Below are positions 1-7,261 of a stretch of DNA of 14,603 nucleotides, piece after piece (positions within the stretch are counted from its first letter, which is position 1; every line of letters starts with the position of its first letter). The stretch covers positions 1 through 14,603 of the forward strand of contig JASJBY010000047.1 of assembly GCA_030066245.1 (NCBI GenBank), in the 5' to 3' direction. The notes under the pieces were generated by a model. The model made no database searches, was not told the origin of the DNA, and was given only the letters and a program-made list of their open reading frames with translations. The stretch is from Gammaproteobacteria bacterium (GTDB taxonomy: Bacteria > Pseudomonadota > Gammaproteobacteria > JAABTG01). Position numbers and translations under genes: made by a program.

Positions 1-5
1 CAGTG

Positions 6-28
6 TGCCCGCGGGCTCCGGGCGGGCA
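6..28 (-). terminator. Hairpin just downstream of the SCO-like gene
   Basis: A perfect 7-bp inverted repeat (TGCCCGC at 6-12, GCGGGCA at 22-28) encloses a 9-base loop. It begins about 10 bases after the stop codon of the SCO-like gene. No T-tract is visible before the window edge, so it may be a weak or Rho-assisted terminator, or only an attenuating structure if further cox genes follow to the left. Confidence 0.35.
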
Positions 29-37
29 GCTTACCGC

Positions 38-664
38 TCAGCCTATCTGCGAGGCTTTCAACAACCGCTCGAGATCTTCCAGCATTCCCTTGGGGTTGGC
101 ATCGGGGCCGTAGTACAGCACCAGATTGCCCAGCGGGTCGAGCAGGTACAGGCGCTGGGCACGGGCCGGGTCATCCCCCGGTGTGATTTGAAACTGGGCC
201 AGGAACCCGGCCAGCGCAGCGCCGTCGGCTGTGGCCACCGTGAGCCCCTGATGGCCAGCCAACACCTCCTGCAGCACCCCGCTCGGGGGCCCGTCGGTCA
301 CCACCATCAGGCGGTGAACACGGTGGGCATCTTCCCCCACAGCCAGCCGCGCCTGGCGCATGTTGTACAGGCTGCGCTGGCAGATCTCGTCACAAGCGGA
401 GCTGCCAATGTAGAGCAGAAGCCAGCGGCCCTGCAGCAGGTCGGGGCTCAGTGCAGTGCTGTCCAGGCTCCTCAGACTCGCGGTGTCTACCTGGCGGGCG
501 GGAGTGAGGAGATGTCCGTTCGCTGCTGAGCCGGCCGGCCGGAACGCCTCGTACTGAACCGCAACCCAGGTGGCGAGAAGCGGTCCCGCGAAAACCGCGA
601 AAATTAGCAGCGGCGCCAACCACGGGCGTTTCTTTCTCGGCGGTGCGGATGGGCCAGTCGTCAT
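38..664 (-). CDS. SCO-like thioredoxin-fold protein of the cytochrome oxidase cluster
   Basis: This 208-residue protein has a basic N-terminus, one membrane span at about residues 15-37, and then a thioredoxin-like domain facing the periplasm. The strand leading into the active site (LLLYIGSSA) is followed by a CxxxC pair at C91 and C95. This resembles SCO1/SenC proteins, which deliver copper to or reduce the Cu_A site of oxidase subunit II. The C-terminal LYLLDPLGNLVLYYG stretch fits the SCO fold. By eye, the histidine that is the third copper ligand in classical SCO proteins (just before this strand) is an arginine here, so thiol-disulfide work may be more likely than copper transfer. It starts 5 bases after the SURF1 stop, so the two are co-transcribed. 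Family membership is fairly sure; the exact role is inferred. Confidence 0.8.
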   Translation of the reverse strand: MTTGPSAPPRKKRPWLAPLLIFAVFAGPLLATWVAVQYEAFRPAGSAANGHLLTPARQVDTASLRSLDSTALSPDLLQGRWLLLYIGSSACDEICQRSLYNMRQARLAVGEDAHRVHRLMVVTDGPPSGVLQEVLAGHQGLTVATADGAALAGFLAQFQITPGDDPARAQRLYLLDPLGNLVLYYGPDANPKGMLEDLERLLKASQIG

Positions 665-669
665 GAGTC

Positions 670-1413
670 TTATCGCGTTTCGGGCATTTCGTGAATGCGA
701 CTCAGGTTTAAGCCCACGAACAGCACCAGCAGGAGTACGGCGAATCCGAACCAGGTTACCGCGTAAGCCTGATGCTTTTCAGTCGGGGTGCGGAAGTGTG
801 GCTTCCAGTCTCTGATGTAGCCGTCATCCTCCTGGGGAGACAAGCGCACCGTGTAGGGCAGCAGTCTCGTCTGAAGCCGCTGTTCCAGGGCGATGCGGTC
901 CACGCGCTGGATGACCTTCGGCCATCCCGGCACACTGTCTCCGCTGTCGCCCAGAGCGAGCGGCGGCGGACTGGGTACGTGGACAACGCCGGTCACGGTT
1001 CGCGACTGCTCGCCGGTGCCTATCTCCGGCAAGCGCTCGCGGCTGGCCCCCAGCGGCACCCAACCCCGATTGACCAGCACAGCCACCTGTTCGTCGGACA
1101 GAAAAAACGGCGTGAGCACATGGTAGCCGGGGCGTGACTGTTGGATTTTGTTATCAAGCAGCAGCTGCCGGCTGGAGTCGTAGTGCCCGCGGGCGAAAAC
1201 GCGCCGGTTGCGCATGTGCGCGGCGTCGGCCTGCTCTCCGACCAGGCGCAACGGCGGCTCGTCGCTGCGGGCCTCGTAATTCTCAATCAGCGCACGTTTC
1301 TGTTCCGCCCGGTCCAGCTGCCACAGACCCAGGAGAATGAACAAGGGCAGAAGACTCACCGTTACAGCGGTAGCAAGCCACCCGGGCTGAAACTGGAACT
1401 TTCCGAAGCGCAC
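670..1413 (-). CDS. SURF1 family cytochrome oxidase biogenesis protein
   Basis: SURF1 proteins are inner-membrane factors that help load heme a into subunit I of cytochrome c oxidase. The sequence has the family layout: a short cytosolic N-terminus, a first span ending in the GLWQLDRAEQKR signature, a periplasmic domain containing RGHYDSSRQLLLDN and VLVNRGWVPLG, and a second span near the C-terminus before a basic tail. I chose the GTG at 1413 (247 residues) because family members usually begin just before an F-x-F-x-PGW stretch. The reading frame also runs back to a TTG at 1440, which has no visible ribosome-binding site. The gene is transcribed away from the DUF2909 gene and runs directly into the SCO-like gene. 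The identity is secure; the start is less so. Confidence 0.9.
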   Translation of the reverse strand: MRFGKFQFQPGWLATAVTVSLLPLFILLGLWQLDRAEQKRALIENYEARSDEPPLRLVGEQADAAHMRNRRVFARGHYDSSRQLLLDNKIQQSRPGYHVLTPFFLSDEQVAVLVNRGWVPLGASRERLPEIGTGEQSRTVTGVVHVPSPPPLALGDSGDSVPGWPKVIQRVDRIALEQRLQTRLLPYTVRLSPQEDDGYIRDWKPHFRTPTEKHQAYAVTWFGFAVLLLVLFVGLNLSRIHEMPETR

Positions 1414-1481
1414 TGTTTCTATATGAAATTGTTGTGGCAAAATAAGTTCACGAACGCTCCCGAAGCCTCGCTCAAGGGGCG

Positions 1482-1487
1482 TATACT
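1482..1487 (+). promoter_or_regulatory. Candidate -10 element for the DUF2909 gene
   Basis: TATACT, five of six matches to the sigma70 -10 consensus, lies 27 bases before the DUF2909 start codon. No convincing -35 hexamer is present at 16-18 bases upstream, so this is tentative. This gene needs its own promoter because its neighbours lie on the opposite strand. Confidence 0.3.
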
Positions 1488-1514
1488 CACCCGGTCTCCA
1501 AAAGAGTACGTCTC

Positions 1515-1733
1515 ATGCTCTCCAAGATGGTCGCAGTCGTTTTCCTCCTCTCCATACTCTCCAGCCTCGCCATGGGCTTGGTGTACATGATGAAGGACAA
1601 AGGTAACTCTGATCGGGCCGTCAAAGCTCTGACGTTCCGCATCGGCTTCTCCATTACGCTGTTCGTCATTTTTATCATCGCTTCTGCCACCGGGCTCATC
1701 ACACCACACGGCGCGCTTCCCCCCGGTAACTGA
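1515..1733 (+). CDS. DUF2909 twin-transmembrane protein
   Basis: This 72-residue protein is made almost entirely of two membrane spans, about residues 5-26 and 40-63, joined by a short charged loop (MKDKGNSDRAVKALTFRIG). This is the form of the DUF2909 or 'twin transmembrane' family, which is commonly found beside cytochrome c oxidase genes in gammaproteobacteria. Its biochemical role is unknown; an accessory or assembly function for the oxidase is inferred from position only. The start ATG is preceded by a modest AAGAG at about 8-9 bases. It is the only plus-strand gene in the oxidase cluster, divergent from SURF1 and convergent with coxC, so it must be transcribed independently. Confidence 0.8.
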   Translation: MLSKMVAVVFLLSILSSLAMGLVYMMKDKGNSDRAVKALTFRIGFSITLFVIFIIASATGLITPHGALPPGN

Positions 1734-1866
1734 ACACCCCTGCAGATCTCAGCTGAAGGTCATTGTTGTCCGACGCAAAGCAGTCAATTGATTCATGTTG
1801 GTGTCGTCGATTGCGATGGCTGCGAAAAAGCCGTATTTGAAAACGTTGCGGTAGGTAGGAGAGACG

Positions 1867-1893
1867 AGGCGCCACGCGGCTTGCGCGGCACCT
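1867..1893 (-). terminator. Probable coxC transcription terminator hairpin
   Basis: On the minus strand this forms an 11-bp stem with a 5-base loop (AAGCC), starting 27 bases after the coxC stop codon. Two pairs are G-U wobbles on the minus-strand RNA; on the plus strand the same positions would be C-A mismatches. The structure is therefore better suited to ending coxC transcripts than DUF2909 transcripts. No run of U follows directly. Confidence 0.5.
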
Positions 1894-1920
1894 CACCAAA
1901 GAAGAGCAGGTGGCGAGTGG

Positions 1921-2787
1921 CTAGACGAGCCAGTAGACGAAGATGAACAGGCCCAGCCAGACCACGTCCACGAAATGCCAATACCAGGCCACGGCTTCGA
2001 ATGCGAAATGGTTCTTGGCCGTGAAATGTCCCCTGATGCTGCGCATCAGGATAACGGCCAGCATAATGGCACCGATGGTCACATGCATACCGTGAAAGCC
2101 CGTAAGCATGAAAAAGGTCGTGCCATAGATGCCACTACCGAGCGTCAGATTCAGGTCCCGGTAGGCGTGGCCATACTCATAGACCTGCAAACCCAGGAAC
2201 AGAACGCCAAGGGCGACGGTGGCTGCCAGCCCCAGGATGAGCTGCTGGCGGTTCTCCTTCTTCAGTGCCCAGTGGGCCCAGGTCACGGTCACGCCGCTGG
2301 TCAACAGAATGAGCGTGTTGATCGCCGGAATACCCCAGGCGCCCATGGTCGCAAAGTCGCCGCCCACGGCGGCCGGACCGTTGGTAGGCCAAGCGGCCTC
2401 GAAAGCCGGCCACAACAGCTCGTGGGTGGATACGTTATTGCTTGCACCGCCCAGCCACGGCACCGAAAACATACGGGCATAGAAAAGGGCGCCGAAGAAG
2501 GCGGCGAAAAACATGACCTCTGAGAATATGAACCAGCTCATGCCCCATCGGAAGGACATGTCAACCTGACCGTCGTATTTGCCGCCTTCACTCTCCCGCA
2601 CGACGATGCTGAACCAGCCATAAATCATGGCGGCCACCAAGACGGCGCCGATGATCATGAACACGCTGGTGCCACCGTGAAGAACGTGGGCGAAGCCCCC
2701 AAGCAGGAAAAATAATCCCAGCGAACCTACTATCGGCCACGGCGAAGCGTGGTGGGGCACGTAGTAGCCGCCATGTGCTTCCGTCAT
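1921..2787 (-). CDS. coxC: Cytochrome c oxidase subunit III
   Basis: Subunit III is a structural membrane subunit of the heme-copper oxidase that stabilises the complex and supports proton uptake by subunit I. The 288-residue product has seven predicted membrane spans, the WPIVGSLGLFFLLGG N-terminus, and the conserved FIFSEVMFFAAFF segment with a glutamate at residue 90. It also has the GFHGMHVTIG motif and the terminal AVAWYWHFVDVVWLGLFIFVYWLV stretch, shared by bacterial and mitochondrial subunit III. The ATG is preceded by an excellent ribosome-binding site (GAGAGGGG). A 70-base gap separates it from the upstream ctaG stop, and it is the last gene of the main oxidase operon before a terminator-like hairpin. 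The identity is essentially certain. Confidence 0.97.
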   Translation of the reverse strand: MTEAHGGYYVPHHASPWPIVGSLGLFFLLGGFAHVLHGGTSVFMIIGAVLVAAMIYGWFSIVVRESEGGKYDGQVDMSFRWGMSWFIFSEVMFFAAFFGALFYARMFSVPWLGGASNNVSTHELLWPAFEAAWPTNGPAAVGGDFATMGAWGIPAINTLILLTSGVTVTWAHWALKKENRQQLILGLAATVALGVLFLGLQVYEYGHAYRDLNLTLGSGIYGTTFFMLTGFHGMHVTIGAIMLAVILMRSIRGHFTAKNHFAFEAVAWYWHFVDVVWLGLFIFVYWLV

Positions 2788-2857
2788 TGTTTCCCCTCTC
2801 TTTCTTTAGTCGCGTGAGCTATGTGAAAAAGGCCTGTCTGTAGAGCGACAGCATTCC

Positions 2858-3445
2858 TTAGCCAGAATCCGGACTGCCTTCGGTGCGGGCTATCTCCGCC
2901 TCGGCCGCAGGCTGCTTGGACTCGAAAAACGTATAAGCCAGCGTTATGGTCGTGATGTCCTTGGGAAGCCGTGGATCGACGATAAACTTCACCGGCATCT
3001 CCTTCAGCTCCCCGGCATTCAGAGGTTGCTGCGAGAAGCAGAAGCACTCGGTCTTGCTGAAGTATTTCGCGGCAAGGCTGGGAGCCACGCTGGGCACCGC
3101 CTGGCCGACGCCATCGACGGATGTGGTGTTGCGAGCGAAGAAGACCGTTTCCGCCACCTCGCCAGGGTGAACTCGTATGCGGCGCTCGTCCGGCCGAAAC
3201 GTCCAGGGCAGGCCGCTACTCACATTGGCTACAAATTCCACGGTAACCCAGCGACTCTCGTCGACCTGCGTGGCCTCGGCCGACGCCTGGTCCAGGCGGC
3301 CCGTCTTGCCGTTGATGCCAGTCAGGTCGCAGAACACGTCATACAGGGGTACAAGCGCGAAGCCGAACCCGAACATGCCGACGGCTACAAGCGTCAGCCG
3401 TGCAACAAGACCCCGGGTGGCTTTTCGTATGTCGGCCTGTTCCAC
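2858..3445 (-). CDS. ctaG: Cytochrome c oxidase assembly protein CtaG (Cox11 family)
   Basis: CtaG/Cox11 is a membrane-anchored periplasmic copper chaperone that inserts copper into the Cu_B site of subunit I. The protein has one N-terminal span at about residues 13-33, followed by the PLYDVFCDLTGINGKTG signature (C39). The copper-binding CFCF motif (C134, C136) with following QQPL is present, as is the VKFIVDP..P..I.TITLAYTFF C-terminal strand set. I chose the GTG at 3445 (195 residues): AGAGG lies 6 bases upstream, inside the end of the preceding small gene. A TTG two codons earlier is possible but would overlap the preceding TGA. Only 2 bases separate it from the small upstream gene, so the two are probably translationally coupled. 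Confidence 0.95.
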   Translation of the reverse strand: MEQADIRKATRGLVARLTLVAVGMFGFGFALVPLYDVFCDLTGINGKTGRLDQASAEATQVDESRWVTVEFVANVSSGLPWTFRPDERRIRVHPGEVAETVFFARNTTSVDGVGQAVPSVAPSLAAKYFSKTECFCFSQQPLNAGELKEMPVKFIVDPRLPKDITTITLAYTFFESKQPAAEAEIARTEGSPDSG

Positions 3446-3447
3446 GG

Positions 3448-3564
3448 TCAACCTCTGATAAAGTACTGCGACAGGTAGAGCAACAACGCAATCAAGCCGA
3501 CGATCAAGAGCACGCGGCGGTTGGCCGCCCGCAGACGCTGAGTGCTGTTCTCGTCGTTGTCCAT
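3448..3564 (-). CDS. Small single-span protein between coxA and ctaG (cytochrome oxidase small assembly protein type)
   Basis: A 38-residue reading frame begins with ATG (MDNDENSTQRLRAANRR), continues with one hydrophobic span (VLLIVGLIALLLYLSQYF) and ends in IRG. A charged N-terminus with an asparagine and paired arginines, followed by a single helix, matches the very short proteins annotated as 'cytochrome oxidase small assembly protein' at this position in other proteobacteria. That family link is from memory and position. The ATG lacks a clear ribosome-binding site. An in-frame GTG at 3597, with AGGG about 4 bases upstream, would give 49 residues and reduce the gap after coxA to 18 bases. 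The stop is 2 bases before the ctaG start, and the end of this gene carries the ctaG ribosome-binding site. It is too short for most gene finders. Confidence 0.7.
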   Translation of the reverse strand: MDNDENSTQRLRAANRRVLLIVGLIALLLYLSQYFIRG

Positions 3565-3615
3565 GAACCGGGGATGCGCGTCCAGGACGCCTCTCACGGC
3601 GCCCTGGACGTTCAG

Positions 3616-5193
3616 CTACTTGACCTCCGGAGCGGTATTAAAGGTATGGTACGGCGCGGGTGAAGGCACAGTCCACTCCAGGCCGTCCGCACCCTCCCAG
3701 ACCTCGTCGGTGGCCTTCTCCCCACCGCGTATCGTCTTGATGATGATGTAGAGGAACAACAGCCAGCTCGCACCGAAAGCGAAGCCGCCAATGCTGGAGA
3801 TCACATTCCACTCCGTAAACTGGAGCGCATAGTCGGGTATCCGCCGCGGCATCCCGGCGAGCCCCAGGAAGTGCTGTGGGAAGAACAGGACGTTGAATGA
3901 GATCATGGCCCACCAAAAGTGTATTTTGGCGAGCTTTTCGTCGTACATGTTGCCCGTCCATTTGGGAAGCCAATAGAAGACTCCCGCGATGATGGCAAAC
4001 AGGGCCCCGCTCACCAGTACATAGTGGAAATGGGCAACGACAAAATAGGTGTCGTGGTACTGGAAGTCGGCGGGGGCAACGCCGAGCATTAGCCCGGTGA
4101 ATCCACCGATAGTGAACAGGACCAAGAAGCCGAGCGCCCATAGCATGGGCGTCTCGAAAGTCATGGAGCCTTTCCACATGGTGGCGACCCAGTTAAAGAC
4201 CTTGACACCGGTGGGCACCGCGATCATGACCGTCGCGTACATAAAGTAGAGCTCACCCGACACGGGCATGCCGGTGGTGTACATGTGGTGGGCCCAGACT
4301 ATGAAAGACAGGAATGCAATGGAGGCCGTGGCGTACACCATGGAGCTGTAGCCGAAGAGAGGCTTGCGGGCGAAGGTGGGGATGATCTGAGAGATCACGC
4401 CGAACGCCGGCAGGATCATGATGTAGACCTCGGGGTGACCGAAGAACCAGAAGACGTGCTGGAACAGCAGTGGGTCGCCGCCGCCCGCCGCATCGAAGAA
4501 GCTGGTACCGAAGTTACGGTCGGTGAGCATCATGGTCACGGCTCCGGCGAGTACGGGCATCACCGCGATGAGCAGGAACGCGGTGATGAGCCATGACCAG
4601 ACGAACATGGGCATCTTCATCAGCGTCATGCCCGGAGCACGCATGTTGAGAATCGTCGCGATGATGTTGATGGACCCCATGATCGAGGAGAGGCCCAGCA
4701 GGTGCACTGCGAAAATGAAGAAGTCAGTGCTGGGTGGCGCGTAGGTCGTCGAGAGGGGCGCGTGCATGGTCCACCCGAAATTGGGACCGCCGCCCTCCAT
4801 GAAAATAGTGCTAACCAGGAGCAGGCCCGCGAACGGCAGAATCCAAAAGCTCCAGTTGTTCATACGCGGCAGAGCCATGTCGGGAGCCCCAATCATCATG
4901 GGCACCTGCCAGTTAGCGAGACCGACGAAGGCCGGCATGACTGCGCCGAAGACCATTATAAGACCATGCAGAGTGGTCATCTGGTTGAAGAAGTTGGGGT
5001 CGGAGAGCTGGATGCCGGGTTCCCACAGCTCGGCGCGGATATACATGGCCATCGCGCCGCCGATGAGCAGCATGACGAAGGAGAACCACAGGTACAGGGT
5101 ACCGATGTCCTTATGGTTCGTGGTGAAGAGCCACCGGGAAATTCCCCGGGCGTGCTCCTCGTGATGGGCTCCGTTGGCGGTTGCTTCGCTCAT
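3616..5193 (-). CDS. coxA: Cytochrome c oxidase subunit I
   Basis: This is the catalytic subunit of the heme-copper oxidase, holding heme a and the heme a3-Cu_B centre where oxygen is reduced. The 525-residue sequence shows the heme a ligands H76 and H390, the heme a3 ligand H388 (VAHFHYV), and the Cu_B ligands H253 (FGHPEVY), H302 and H303. The proton-channel residues of the A1 class are present: D105 (IGAPDM) with nearby asparagines, E255 in the GHPEVY motif, and K331 (VPTGVKVF). Twelve or so spans are predicted. A strong GAGGAG site precedes the ATG. It lies 42 bases after coxB in the same operon. The residue set predicts a proton-pumping aa3-type enzyme. The identity is certain. Confidence 0.98.
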   Translation of the reverse strand: MSEATANGAHHEEHARGISRWLFTTNHKDIGTLYLWFSFVMLLIGGAMAMYIRAELWEPGIQLSDPNFFNQMTTLHGLIMVFGAVMPAFVGLANWQVPMMIGAPDMALPRMNNWSFWILPFAGLLLVSTIFMEGGGPNFGWTMHAPLSTTYAPPSTDFFIFAVHLLGLSSIMGSINIIATILNMRAPGMTLMKMPMFVWSWLITAFLLIAVMPVLAGAVTMMLTDRNFGTSFFDAAGGGDPLLFQHVFWFFGHPEVYIMILPAFGVISQIIPTFARKPLFGYSSMVYATASIAFLSFIVWAHHMYTTGMPVSGELYFMYATVMIAVPTGVKVFNWVATMWKGSMTFETPMLWALGFLVLFTIGGFTGLMLGVAPADFQYHDTYFVVAHFHYVLVSGALFAIIAGVFYWLPKWTGNMYDEKLAKIHFWWAMISFNVLFFPQHFLGLAGMPRRIPDYALQFTEWNVISSIGGFAFGASWLLFLYIIIKTIRGGEKATDEVWEGADGLEWTVPSPAPYHTFNTAPEVK

Positions 5194-5235
5194 CGACTTC
5201 TCCTCGAAAACAAATCGCAGTAATTCTGTGGTGGA

Positions 5236-6366
5236 CTAGCGGGCGGCCTTGATTTCGGTAGGCTGCACCATTTCACCGGTATTGTTACCCCAGGCGTTGC
5301 GCTGATAAGTGATGACAGCGGCAATCTCCGTGTCGGTGAGCTGGGCTCCGAAGGCCTGCATGGAAGTCCCCGCCTTGCCGTTGAGAATGATATCCAAATG
5401 GGCTGGCAGGTCTTCGGTGGCAATCGGGCTGCCCTTGATGGCTGGAAACACGCCCGTCAATCCTTCGCCGTTGGCCTGGTGGCAAGCAGCGCAGCTGGTG
5501 ATGTACACGGTCTCGCCCTTGGCCATCAGCTCGTCCATGGACCATGTCTTGCCGGCCGCCTCCGCGTCCGCTGCTGCAGTGGCCTTTTGCTCCGCCACCC
5601 AAGCGAGATAGTCGGTCTCGCTCTTTGCTTCCACCACGATGGGCATGTAGCCGTGGTCCTTGCCGCACAGCTCCGCGCATTGCCCGCGATAAACACCCGG
5701 CTCTTCGATCACAGCCCAGGCGTCGTTTATGAATCCTGGGATGGCATCCTGTTTGACTCCGAACTCCGGTATCCACCAGGCGTGAATCACGTCGTCTGCG
5801 GTGATCAGGAAACGGACCTTCTTATTCACCGGAACGACGATGGGGTTGTCGACTTCGAGCAAGTAGTTTTCCACCTTAGTAGGGTCTGCCGAAATCGCTT
5901 CGCGACTGGTGGGTGCCAGATTGCTGAAGAAGCTGATGTCCTCGTCCAGGTAATCATACTTCCACTTCCACTGGTAGCCGGTGACCTTGATGTTGATATC
6001 GGCGTCCCGGGTGTCTTCCAGGTATAGCAAGGTTTTTGTCGCAGGGATGGCTACGCCGACCAGGATTAGGAAGGGCACCACGGTCCAAATGACTTCGACG
6101 GTGGTGCTCTCGTGAAACTCGGCCGCCTTGGCACCCCGCGACTTCCGGTGATGGTAGATGGAATAAAAGATTGCCCCGAAGACGCCGATGCCAATGATTA
6201 CACAAATCCACAGCACCAGCATGTGCAAGCCGTAGAGTTGTCGGCTGATGGAGGTCACACCCTGGGTCATGTTGAGACCCCATTCCGCCAGGGCACTGTG
6301 AGAGGCGAGCAGAGTTACCAGCGCCACAAGGCCGCTCGATGCGTGCTTCGTCTTGGTCGTTGACAT
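5236..6366 (-). CDS. coxB: Cytochrome c oxidase subunit II with fused cytochrome c domain (caa3 type)
   Basis: Subunit II accepts electrons from cytochrome c at its Cu_A centre and passes them to subunit I. A signal peptide ends near residue 28 (HSALA). Two spans lie at about 48-70 and 92-112. The periplasmic cupredoxin domain carries the Cu_A ligands H195, C230, E232, C234, H238 and M241 (CAELCGKDHGYM). After a linker rich in alanine, residues about 277-360 form a cytochrome c domain with a CAACH heme site (C292, C295, H296) and a likely axial methionine at M336. At 376 residues it is longer than plain subunit II because of this fusion. AAGGAG lies about 10 bases before the ATG. The built-in heme c indicates a caa3-like enzyme that can take electrons more directly. 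Confidence 0.97.
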   Translation of the reverse strand: MSTTKTKHASSGLVALVTLLASHSALAEWGLNMTQGVTSISRQLYGLHMLVLWICVIIGIGVFGAIFYSIYHHRKSRGAKAAEFHESTTVEVIWTVVPFLILVGVAIPATKTLLYLEDTRDADINIKVTGYQWKWKYDYLDEDISFFSNLAPTSREAISADPTKVENYLLEVDNPIVVPVNKKVRFLITADDVIHAWWIPEFGVKQDAIPGFINDAWAVIEEPGVYRGQCAELCGKDHGYMPIVVEAKSETDYLAWVAEQKATAAADAEAAGKTWSMDELMAKGETVYITSCAACHQANGEGLTGVFPAIKGSPIATEDLPAHLDIILNGKAGTSMQAFGAQLTDTEIAAVITYQRNAWGNNTGEMVQPTEIKAAR

Positions 6367-6450
6367 TCCAGTCGGTCTCCTTCGTACGCCGTGTTGTTCT
6401 TGTGGTGGTAGTGAAAATTGTGTCGGTAAACCGGACTCGCGCCACCGGCG

Positions 6451-6936
6451 TCAGGCCGGGGCGCGACCCAGCGTTCGGCTGAGCTCGTGTGCGAGATCTC
6501 GCCGTTCGTCTTCGTTAAGAAACTCGCCAAGCTCTACCCGGCGGCCGTGAGAGCGTAGAAACAGCCGGCTCGGATATCCTCGAATCGCGGCACGCTGTAT
6601 GCCCACCACGGCCCAAGCCCGAGGCAGTGCCCAGCACCTATCGGGTTTGCGCCGGCCCTTCTCGACCTTGACGGTATCCCGGCCGACCGTGATCACCTCG
6701 CAGTGCTGCGCATTGCCTGCGCAGCGATAAAAACAGTAGCCGAGAATGGCTAGCTCCAGCCCCGCGAAGGGCAGGACCGGCCAAAGGCCCAAGGTCGCGA
6801 AGACCAGCGCAACGGTGAGCGTCACCGCGGCGATGGTGGCGAAGCAGATTTTGGCCGCATTCCAGGAAAGGGACAGGTTTGGACGCAGAATGTACCGGAG
6901 CTCGTCGCCCAATTCACCGCGCGTGGTGGTTACCAA
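6451..6936 (-). CDS. DUF2244 membrane protein at the head of the oxidase operon
   Basis: The product (161 residues from the chosen start) has a short N-terminal segment with the LRPNLSLSWN motif, then two adjacent membrane spans at roughly residues 29-48 and 50-68. A cytosolic C-terminal domain follows (GRDTVKVEKGRRKPDRCWALPRAW, then RLFLRSHGRRVELGEFLNEDER). This is the architecture of the DUF2244 family, often encoded directly upstream of coxB; its function is not known. I chose the TTG at 6936 because GGAGGAG lies 6 bases upstream. The longer frame from a TTG at 6951 would place that ribosome-binding site inside the gene. An 84-base gap separates it from coxB, and the two are probably co-transcribed. 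Its last few residues (LGRAPA) suggest no further domain. Confidence 0.8.
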   Translation of the reverse strand: MVTTTRGELGDELRYILRPNLSLSWNAAKICFATIAAVTLTVALVFATLGLWPVLPFAGLELAILGYCFYRCAGNAQHCEVITVGRDTVKVEKGRRKPDRCWALPRAWAVVGIQRAAIRGYPSRLFLRSHGRRVELGEFLNEDERRDLAHELSRTLGRAPA

Positions 6937-7004
6937 ATCCCGCTCCTCCAACCAGGCTAGTTTAAGTCTGTATCAGCAGGCTGCCGCGCCACGTAGAGCG
7001 TCGG

Positions 7005-7033
7005 ATTATTACAGGGCTTTGATGGACGAGCAA
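7005..7033 (-). promoter_or_regulatory. Candidate sigma70-type promoter of the DUF2244-cox operon
   Basis: On the minus strand, a -35-like TTGCTC (7028-7033) is followed after 17 bases by AATAAT (7005-7010), which matches five of six -10 positions. The -35 matches only three of six. Transcription would start near 6998, about 60 bases before the DUF2244 start codon. The position is right and the spacing is ideal, but the match is moderate. Confidence 0.35.
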
Positions 7034-7225
7034 TAAGAGTACGTAATGTCACTATAAACGGCTCGTTGCATGTGGGTGACAATACATAGACTGAGTCCAA
7101 TGCTATTCGTTCGCGACGTCAGTGCCGGCCGCGCGTGCGGCTTCCCCTGCCGGCGCTGCTTTCGCTCTTGCAACGACCCGAAGGGCCTATTCTCGCTGCG
7201 CTGTCCTGCTTCGCTACAGGTCCCT

Positions 7226-7249
7226 GGGCATGCCGCCCGTGGCGTGCCC
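7226..7249. repeat. Inverted repeat / hairpin in the gene-free stretch
   Basis: GGGCATGCC (7226-7234) and GGCGTGCCC (7241-7249) form a 9-bp stem with a 6-base loop. One position is a G-U wobble on plus-strand RNA and a mismatch on the minus strand. It is neither next to a stop codon nor followed by a T-tract, so a terminator role is unlikely. Confidence 0.5.
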
Positions 7250-7261
7250 GCTCGCACGGAC

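Noticed and set aside
1734..1920. Possible small minus-strand genes between coxC and the DUF2909 gene
   Set aside because: The open frames here overlap the end of coxC or DUF2909 in other frames, lack motifs and contain the terminator-like hairpin.
5398..6027. A 209-codon plus-strand frame opposite coxB
   Set aside because: It mirrors coxB codon structure, has no domain, and coxB is certain from its Cu_A and heme sites.
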